From assembly GCA_015233565.1 (NCBI GenBank), contig JADFXM010000005.1, positions 180,222 through 244,221 of the forward strand: a stretch of 64,000 bases of DNA, written 5' to 3'. The notes beneath the pieces are model-generated. The model was not told where the DNA came from. It worked only from the letters and a program-made list of their open reading frames with translations, and did no database searches. Below, piece by piece: positions 57,753 through 64,000 of the stretch (the first letter of the stretch is position 1; the number at the start of each line of letters is the position of its first letter). This DNA is from Candidatus Rifleibacteriota bacterium (GTDB lineage Bacteria > Muiribacteriota > Ozemobacteria > Ozemobacterales > Ozemobacteraceae). The position numbers were made by a program, and so were the translations under genes.

Positions 57753-58031
57753 TTTTTTTTCACAAGGCTGGGCAAATGCACACTTTTACTAAATTACCGA
57801 TAATTGCGATTTTTCCGAACGAAGCTCTTGTCTCAGTTCAATCACCAAAGTCTGCTCCCTGAAGGCAGTAAAAATTAATTTGCCATTGCCCTGAAGGTGT
57901 GAAAAAATGCCAAAATCGGAAGAAATCCAAGCGCTAAATATCACAAATGATTGTTGACGGAATTCTCAGGCGTTGTACTTTCGTGAATAACCCTAATTTT
58001 TCACAGCTTCCCTGAAGGTGTGAAAAAAATA
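57753..58031. repeat. Intergenic repeat cluster with REP-like hairpin, copy 2
   Basis: CCCTGAAGGTGTGAAAAAA occurs twice (57889-57907 and 58011-58029). The second copy forms a hairpin with TTTTTCACAGCTTC just before it. An isolated TTTTTTTCACA arm lies at 57753-57763. Between, TTGTACTTTCGTGAAT and TCACAGCTT match the cluster at 42216-42325. GCACACTTTT (57778) also matches 42421. No gene is seen in 57699-58335. Confidence 0.55.
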
Positions 58032-58335
58032 AAAATCAGCGATTTAACGTAAATTTACAAAAAACTTGGGAGACTTAAGAATAATTTACAATCGAGAATT
58101 TCCAGGAAGAGCAAAAAATTGAATAACACTTTATATCGGCAAGAAGTGCTGATTTCCGCAATTGGTTTTCTGTATTTTTTAGAACAAATACCCTTGATTT
58201 GATTTTAGTACAACATGTCAAAATAATCAAATTTCTGCGGTAAATTCTTTTTTCCAGCCCTGAAATTCGTTGATTTGACAATTGAATTTTTAAATTTTAT
58301 AAATACATCCCATTAATTTTTTTGGAGGTCATCCA

Positions 58336-60765
58336 TTGAAGAAGAAACTTTGTTCTGCAATCTTACTAACTGTATTATTTTCTATTATTTTTACAGCAGG
58401 CTGTAGCACTAACGGGACCCCTTCGGCTACAACTATCGGGGGGCTAATTTTCTCAATTGCAATACTTGCTTCAACAGGTGGAGCTGGTGCTCCAGCAGCT
58501 TTTGCAGCTTCTTTACGGGAAAAACCTAAAGCAAAAATTTTATTATCCACTAACTTTATTTCGCCAAATGTAAAAATCCGAATAACTTCAACAAAGGGTG
58601 ATGGCTCTGCCGTAAAGGAAAATGACTTTGGGGTCGGATCGCTGACTCCCTCACTTCAAAATGGAGCCACTTCCAGTTACAACCTGGTGGGAACCCTACC
58701 AGTTACAATCGATGATAACACTTTTACTCAACATAAAGTTGAAGTCATCTATACGAATATATTAGGTGGTACAGATATTACACTAATTAGCGGAAGATTC
58801 ACCTTGACACCTTCGTCCGGAATTACGACCCCCTTGCAAAAAATCGATGCTAACTCCACGGCCAAAGTGGTGGTCTACGAAGCATGGTTAGCAAATGCTC
58901 CAAATCAAAGCTTTGATTTGTTTCAAACAAACTTACAGAACAATGCCACAGCTTCAAACCAAATAACACTTTTGGCCAATACCATTCAGGAAAATCTTAA
59001 CCAGGCTGCTCAAAACAGCAGCCTCGTGGGAACAACAATAGTTGATCAAAGTCTGAAAAATCTAGCGGGAAGCATTGCCTTCGGTATTGCAACCACTTCG
59101 GTTGACACTTCAACCACCACCAACACAAATACAAACACTAATACCAATTCAGCCACAAACACTGTTACCAACACATCAACCGGCACTTCCACCGGAACCA
59201 ATACAAACCTCGACATTAATCCAAACCCAAGCTCAGTTCCAACTCTAAAAACAACTACTGATTCCGTGACTTCCACTTCAATTCAAATTCAAAAAGCAGT
59301 TAGAGATTCTCTCAATACTGCTCTTACAGGGATTCCAGTCAATACAAAAGCATCTGTCCATGCATCGATCACTGATCAGGGGCTTCCCGGAATAATTCCG
59401 GTGGTGGGAGGCAACTCAGCCCTTGACGTTAACGGAATGGCCAATATTATGATGGAAGCTGTTACTGGCGTTGCCACAGCAAGTTATGGCCCATCGGGAA
59501 TTTTTAACAGTACAAGTTTGGCCACGTTCACCGGTAGTACCGCTGTAATAACCGATTACAATCCTTTAACCTCCCTTCCAATTGCAAAACGAACTTTCAC
59601 CGGTGTCCTGATAGAAACAAGCGATAATGCTATTTCCAAAATTACAATTGGAAATTCGAGCACTTTGACATTTGAAACGTTCGATTCAAATGGAAACAGT
59701 ATTCGCCAGATTACTTTGCAACCGACTTCAGGATTTTCTGCAGTCACCCAATTTACTCAAAAAAAAGTGGCTGGCACAATTTCCCTTGCTACATATCTAG
59801 GGTTCAATTACATTTCAACAGCCACTGATTCAACCCAACTTTCGTTTACTTCACCGCTCAGCCTAAATATATCAATGCAGGGCGACCAAATTGGCTCAGG
59901 ATCAATCACAATAACCGGAGTCAACGGTAATGCTACACAAACCAGATTATATTATATCGGGAATTACGGTACAATGGGGGCTTCTTCTTCCTGGCCATAT
60001 GTAAATTATTATCCGTCAGATTCAGTCAAAGAAAATTCCAGAAATATTACTTTTACGAATAATTCGCTTTCACTTTTGATGAATGCCTCCCTGACATCCC
60101 AGAATCTTGCCCTCAAGAATTTTAGTCTTACAATTCCTAATATTACAACGGGAAAAGATTCTTCTGGAAACGAGGTCTATAGCTTCTCCGGAGCAACCGG
60201 AAGTCTGGCAGCAATATATTCGGGATCCAACTACAAAGATTTTGGCTACATTTACTCTCTCAACATGGCTTTCAGTAATTTGACATATAATGGAGTCACC
60301 CAGAAATTAGCAGACGGAGCAACTGCAGAAATTAATAAAGTCAGCACGGATAACACTGTAGAGAAAATAAATTATCTTTACACAAACGGGAAGCTTACAG
60401 AAACCAGCAACAAATTTTCGGGGGCCGGCTCCAGTGAATCAATTACAACCCTCTCTTCCGGAAATGTGCGAATCGTTGGAAACGAAATATACACTGACCC
60501 AACCGGAACAACCATGACAATCAACTACACGACTGTTGTTGACCCAACAACGAAAAAAGCAAATGTAACAGCAACGACAGTCGTGAACTCCACGACAACT
60601 ATTTTGACATTCGCATATGATTCAACTTCCACAAACAAAATTTCTGGAACTATTTCCATGGGCGGAATACAAATTGCCACGTTCTTTTCAAACGGCGGTC
60701 TTATTTATGTTGCAATAGCCGCCACAAATAGTACTCAAACTTTTCCTATCGGAATGAATTTGTAA
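58336..60765 (+). CDS. Large lipoprotein with Asn/Thr-repeat linker
   Basis: The gene starts with TTG at 58336, preceded by GGAGG seven bases upstream, and encodes a signal peptide with lipobox FTAGC. After about 230 residues of mixed content there is a low-complexity Thr/Asn stretch (residues about 253-295, TNTNTNTNTN type). The remaining 500 residues are beta-rich with many Thr/Ser/Asn, resembling surface-exposed repeats such as YTNGKLTETSNKFSG. It is likely anchored at the cell surface. No known family. A strong terminator follows 16 bases after the stop. Confidence 0.75.
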   Translation: MKKKLCSAILLTVLFSIIFTAGCSTNGTPSATTIGGLIFSIAILASTGGAGAPAAFAASLREKPKAKILLSTNFISPNVKIRITSTKGDGSAVKENDFGVGSLTPSLQNGATSSYNLVGTLPVTIDDNTFTQHKVEVIYTNILGGTDITLISGRFTLTPSSGITTPLQKIDANSTAKVVVYEAWLANAPNQSFDLFQTNLQNNATASNQITLLANTIQENLNQAAQNSSLVGTTIVDQSLKNLAGSIAFGIATTSVDTSTTTNTNTNTNTNSATNTVTNTSTGTSTGTNTNLDINPNPSSVPTLKTTTDSVTSTSIQIQKAVRDSLNTALTGIPVNTKASVHASITDQGLPGIIPVVGGNSALDVNGMANIMMEAVTGVATASYGPSGIFNSTSLATFTGSTAVITDYNPLTSLPIAKRTFTGVLIETSDNAISKITIGNSSTLTFETFDSNGNSIRQITLQPTSGFSAVTQFTQKKVAGTISLATYLGFNYISTATDSTQLSFTSPLSLNISMQGDQIGSGSITITGVNGNATQTRLYYIGNYGTMGASSSWPYVNYYPSDSVKENSRNITFTNNSLSLLMNASLTSQNLALKNFSLTIPNITTGKDSSGNEVYSFSGATGSLAAIYSGSNYKDFGYIYSLNMAFSNLTYNGVTQKLADGATAEINKVSTDNTVEKINYLYTNGKLTETSNKFSGAGSSESITTLSSGNVRIVGNEIYTDPTGTTMTINYTTVVDPTTKKANVTATTVVNSTTTILTFAYDSTSTNKISGTISMGGIQIATFFSNGGLIYVAIAATNSTQTFPIGMNL

Positions 60766-60780
60766 CCTTCCATATCTCAA

Positions 60781-60811
60781 AAAGCGTGAAGGGACACTTC
60801 ACGCTTTTTTT
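60781..60811. terminator. Intrinsic terminator
   Basis: GCGTGAAG (60784-60791) pairs with CTTCACGC (60797-60804) over a 5-base loop; A-runs and T-runs flank it, so it can serve the plus-strand lipoprotein and, less well, the converging kinase gene. Confidence 0.92.
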
Positions 60812-60829
60812 GTTTGATCCTTATAAAAA

Positions 60830-63319
60830 TTAGGCGAAATCTGGCTCAATGGGTATGACCAGGGTGACTTTCATTCCCTGGCCTGGGGTGCTTTCGATGT
60901 TCAGTGTTCCACCGAGGTGCAGAAGCCGTTGCTGAAGAGAAAACAATCCAAAACCGTCGGTGGGAGTGTATTTGGCGGAGGGGAAGGAAAAGCCCTTACC
61001 CTTATCTTCGATGATAATCGAAAAGAGGTTCTCTTTCGTTGACACAATTGTCAGATAAGCCTCCAGAACACCCGAGTGTTTCAGGACATTCAAAAGCAAC
61101 TCGCGCACCGCCTCAAACAGGAAAACGCGAATTTCAGATTTTGGGGGTTCGATGAAATTGTTGGCGCAGATATGTACCTTGAACTGGTGCATATTTTTCA
61201 TCCGTTTGGCAAGCCAGAACAAAGCTGCCATCAGCCCTGACTGGTGAAGTATCGGCGGGAAGAGTTCGACCGTAAGTGAACGTGAAGTCACAAGGGCCTC
61301 ATCCAGTACAGAGCTAATTTTCAAAGCAATCGACTGGACCATTTCGGGATCAGCACGCACGATTCGTTTCAATTGCATCTGGGCACTCACAAGTAGCTGT
61401 TGGATGTGGTCGTGCAGAATTGCCGCCAACCGCCTTCGTTCGCGCTGTTCGGCTTGAATGAGTTCGGATGCCAGTGCTCGAAGTCGGCTGGCCAGTTGTT
61501 TCACCTCAGCAGTTTGCTCAGCCACTCGTTGCTCCAGCGATTCGTTGAGCTCCTTTAATTCCTGCTCAAATCGTTTACGGGTGGTGATATCTTCAACAAT
61601 TGCAATATGAAAATACGTTTGTGGTTTTTCCTCGGCTTTCCACAGGGGAGAAATCGTAAGGTTTCCCCAAATTATTTTTCCATTTTTATGAACATAACGC
61701 TTTTCGAAAGAAAATTCTCTATTCTTTCCTTCCATTAAATATCTGTTATTATCAGCATTGACTTGTACATCTTCTTGATAAGTAATATCCATGAATGTTT
61801 TTTTTAACATTTCCTGCATGGAATGGCCTACAAAATTACAATATTTTTGATTAATACGAACAAATTGCCCTGTTTTGGAATTCAATAAAGCAACGCCAAT
61901 TGCAGCTTGTTCAAATATGACCCGAAATCGCTCTTCGCTTTCTTTCAACGTTTCATAGGAGCGTTTACGCTCGGTGATATCCTCGAACACTATGAAAACT
62001 TCCGACGGGTTCGTCTGGTCCGGTCGAAGCAATGGCACAGCCTCTATGTTGATCCAGCGATAATCATCAGTCTTCGGGTTGAAGATACCCATAATCACAT
62101 TGTGCACCGGTTGACCAGTCCGAAGGGCTACCATAAACGGGTGTTCTGTGCCAAAAAAAGGGTTTCCATCTTCGCGGATGGGTTTGGGTTCTTCCTGAAC
62201 CCAATTATTGTTTAATAACTCCTTGTGACTTTTACCCATGATTCGCTCGGCAGCCAAGTTCATCTCGATTATCTGGCCGTCATTGCGCTGTCTGACAACA
62301 CCCTGCAGCATTGTTTCAACCAGCAAGCGGTATTGTCCCTCGTTCACCTTCAATGCCTCCTCCGCCATCTTCTGTTCAGTAAGGTTCAAAGTAGCAATTC
62401 CGATTCCAGCAATCTTTCCGGTAGAGTCACGCAGCGGTTCAAAGTAGATGTCAAGAAACAGGCGCCTGCCGTTGGAGGTCACCCATTTCTTCATTTGTAA
62501 TTCATTCCCGTCTTTGAGTACCTTTTGTTTCCATTGGCGAAGCTCAGAAACATCTTCAGGGGAAAATAAGTCTGAATCTGTTTTTCCGATAATTTCATCG
62601 GGGCGCCAAGTCCGTTGATTGTAAGCCCACTGAAATACCAGATTGCAATCCTGTGTAGCGAGGGAAACCGGTGAATTTTTGAGCGCCAGTCGGAACCGCT
62701 CTTCGCTTGTTCGAAGGGCCTCCTCTACGGCTTCCAAATTCTCTTTGGTAGATTGATAGGTTTCCTGTCGCTTCCGAAGCTGCTGGATCAACTCCAGCGA
62801 ATTCTCAAGTTCGGTCAAGTCGTTGACGACAACACAAATGCTCCAACTATCAGGTTGGTTCAAAATCTTCGCTGAAACGCGTGCCGGAACGACAGTCCCA
62901 TCCCTTGCCTGAAAGAGGAGCCGCTGTTTCAAAGACTGTCGTTGTAGATCGTTCAACAAGGAAGAGATTGAGGCGGCACTGCTCCCGGCAACAAACTCCT
63001 GGAGTGGGTGTCCTAGAACCTCCTCTAATGGAAATTTGAGTAGTTGCGCAAACTGTGCAGTACAAAAGAGAATCTTGCCATAGACAGTAACGGTGAAAGC
63101 AGCTTCCTGCATCGTCTCAACGATCAAACGGTAAATCAAATCATTGCCCCCGAGTGAGAGGGGAAGGTCGCCATTGGATCCGGAGACTTTGCTCACTTCA
63201 ACTTCACCCTCGCGAATAATCCGCAAAGTTTTCTCTGTTTCTGCTAAGCGAATCTGGAGCTCGGTGATCTTGCGTTTCTGCTCTTTTTCAAACTTGGTTG
63301 GTTTCCTTTTTTCTACCAT
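60830..63319 (-). CDS. Multi-PAS histidine kinase (HisKA_3 type)
   Basis: A coiled N-terminus is followed by four PAS domains (about 65-175, 210-320, 335-455 and 460-585), each with its PAC tail (for example GIGIATLNLTEQKMAEE, VFEDITERKRS, IVEDITTRKRFEQEL). The kinase core has the NarL-type box ERRRLAAILHDHIQQLLVS with the phospho-His, and HATPase motifs ENKG-like IIEDKGKGF and DGFGLFSLQQRL. The C-terminus ends VTLVIPIEPDFA. It lacks membrane helices, so the input is intracellular. ATG 63319 has GGAG nine bases upstream and is better than 63334. Base composition is mosaic (see findings). No response regulator lies next to it here. Confidence 0.92.
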   Translation of the reverse strand: MVEKRKPTKFEKEQKRKITELQIRLAETEKTLRIIREGEVEVSKVSGSNGDLPLSLGGNDLIYRLIVETMQEAAFTVTVYGKILFCTAQFAQLLKFPLEEVLGHPLQEFVAGSSAASISSLLNDLQRQSLKQRLLFQARDGTVVPARVSAKILNQPDSWSICVVVNDLTELENSLELIQQLRKRQETYQSTKENLEAVEEALRTSEERFRLALKNSPVSLATQDCNLVFQWAYNQRTWRPDEIIGKTDSDLFSPEDVSELRQWKQKVLKDGNELQMKKWVTSNGRRLFLDIYFEPLRDSTGKIAGIGIATLNLTEQKMAEEALKVNEGQYRLLVETMLQGVVRQRNDGQIIEMNLAAERIMGKSHKELLNNNWVQEEPKPIREDGNPFFGTEHPFMVALRTGQPVHNVIMGIFNPKTDDYRWINIEAVPLLRPDQTNPSEVFIVFEDITERKRSYETLKESEERFRVIFEQAAIGVALLNSKTGQFVRINQKYCNFVGHSMQEMLKKTFMDITYQEDVQVNADNNRYLMEGKNREFSFEKRYVHKNGKIIWGNLTISPLWKAEEKPQTYFHIAIVEDITTRKRFEQELKELNESLEQRVAEQTAEVKQLASRLRALASELIQAEQRERRRLAAILHDHIQQLLVSAQMQLKRIVRADPEMVQSIALKISSVLDEALVTSRSLTVELFPPILHQSGLMAALFWLAKRMKNMHQFKVHICANNFIEPPKSEIRVFLFEAVRELLLNVLKHSGVLEAYLTIVSTKENLFSIIIEDKGKGFSFPSAKYTPTDGFGLFSLQQRLLHLGGTLNIESTPGQGMKVTLVIPIEPDFA

Positions 63320-63399
63320 AGCAGGAATCTCCATTTATCTTGCTCGTTGGTCAAGCCCCACCCCTATTCTCTCTTTTCTTGCAAAATAACAATTGACGG

Positions 63400-63851
63400 A
63401 TGTTGTGGCTCCAGGAGGTTCTTTATCAATGTCTGCACCCCGAGAATCTGCTTGCAGCTGGGAAGATCAGGTTGCGGGTAAAAGCCAATCATCTCAATCT
63501 TAATCTCAGCAACAAAGAGTAAATTCACATTGACATTGGCAATTAACCATACAATTAAAAAAAAAAATTCGCAAAACTATATTTTTTCCAAATTTTCTGC
63601 GCTTGTGTTGATGCAGTTTTAGAAGTCAAGTATTTTTACTCTTTTTCGCTGATCTTAATCCAGCAATCCTCGACGAATTTTTCGGTCGATTGGCATTAGC
63701 ACAAATTTTTACCTTCGAGCAAATAGGAAACCACATTTTTAGAAAACGCCTTCTCAAGTCAATCCAGACGCTGACCGAGATTCTGATCTTAATCCCCTTG
63801 AGGCCGATCGGATCATCAACTAACAAATATTATCATGCTATAGCGAAATAA
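63400..63851 (+). pseudogene. Gene interrupted by a MITE
   Basis: From ATG 63400 a frame reads (…)ENLLAAGKIRLRVKANHLNLN to the left target copy. After removal of the element (63506-63651) and one target copy it continues in frame as PAILDEFFGRLALAQIFTFEQ...NHIFRKRLLKSIQTLTEI to a stop at 63849-63851. The joined product has about 98 residues. I do not recognise it; the start side may be truncated, as a stop lies just upstream of the ATG. Confidence 0.6.
63497..63660. mobile_element. MITE with CAGC ends, second copy (146 bp), 9-bp duplication
   Basis: The element 63506-63651 has the same ends as the copy at 35511 and is nearly identical over its length. ATCTTAATC flanks it at 63497-63505 and 63652-63660. 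It splits the frame of the pseudogene above. Confidence 0.88.
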
Positions 63852-64000
63852 ATCAACTTTGCTGGGCTCCGTTCAGGAATTATCCATTAATAATTGGGGT
63901 TACTCTCCTTGTTCTTCATCTAATGTTTTTTTCTAACTTCGATTCTGCTTATTCGAATTTTGCCATGAAATCTTGAAACCAAATCATGGAGGGCCTCTGC
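63852..64000. other. Window edge, no supported feature
   Basis: After the interrupted frame the sequence is A+T-rich without an evident gene, promoter or hairpin; a gene may begin beyond the edge (CATGGAGGGCC near 63985 could be a ribosome-binding site context). Confidence 0.3.

Noticed and set aside
57768..57893. A further MITE with CTGGGCAA/GCCCTG ends
   Set aside because: Only four flanking bases (AAGG) repeat, and these are part of the TTTTCACA/TGTGAAAA palindrome, so insertion is not shown.
59115..59215. Tandem repeat as a possible CRISPR or regulatory array
   Set aside because: It is the in-frame Asn/Thr codon repeat of a lipoprotein linker, without spacers.

Overview
The window reads as a stretch of chromosome from a diderm (Gram-negative-type) bacterium, moderately A+T-rich. 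The evidence is a heptosyltransferase, an LptF/LptG-type permease, an outer-membrane beta-barrel protein and many lipoproteins. Tetratricopeptide (TPR) proteins, GAF/GGDEF and response-regulator signalling proteins, and a yaaR gene beside tmk (a Firmicutes-like neighbourhood) point to a poorly sampled lineage. A Riflebacteria/Ozemobacteria-like organism is my guess and is not proven by the sequence. No rRNA, tRNA, CRISPR array or intact transposase gene was found.

Layout. 1-3.4 kb (+): TPR lipoprotein, outer-membrane barrel, heptosyltransferase. 3.4-13.9 kb (-): one long tightly packed run: lptF/G, argS, zinc-ribbon TPR protein, STAS protein, tmk, diguanylate cyclase, yaaR, rapZ. 14-15.6 kb (+): thiF-like and thiS sulfur-carrier pair, closed by a strong bidirectional terminator facing ahcY (-). 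17-24.2 kb: exported proteins (PPP-type phosphatase, ankyrin protein, HExxH peptidase, LysM lipoprotein) and a heavily frameshifted DHCW-cupin pseudogene. 24.5-31.9 kb: response regulator-SpoIIE phosphatase, TPR protein, then a sugar-uptake operon in which the binding protein is fused to a permease, followed by a GlcNAc-kinase-like gene and a thioredoxin-like gene. 32-40 kb: large secreted metallopeptidase, PolX, and a HigBA-type toxin-antitoxin pair with a peptidase domain on the antitoxin. 40.3-47.7 kb: a complete N-type (probably Na+-translocating) ATPase operon, atpDCQRBEFAG, without a separate delta gene. 47.7-54.6 kb (-): signalling block (GAF-GGDEF, REC-HDOD, histidine kinase, Ser/Thr kinase) and a flippase-like membrane protein. 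54.6-60.8 kb: two large divergent lipoproteins. 60.8-63.3 kb (-): multi-PAS histidine kinase with mosaic base composition.

The most unusual signal is a set of short non-autonomous elements (about 120-150 bp) with terminal inverted repeats and target duplications. Two copies of one element (35511-35653 and 63506-63651) have CAGC...GCTG ends and 9-bp duplications. A second type (35371-35500) begins CAGGG and has a 10-bp duplication; it sits directly beside a copy of the first, so the same target sequence occurs three times. A third (17167-17305) has a 9-bp duplication and lies just upstream of the ahcY promoter. A degenerate one (42411-42547) splits atpD from atpC. At 63.5 kb, removing the element and one target copy restores one continuous reading frame. 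A different tandem pair lies at 24.2-24.5 kb.

Functional themes: envelope building and lipoprotein export, c-di-GMP and partner-switch signalling, amino-sugar uptake, sodium bioenergetics, and a background of small mobile elements and decaying genes.
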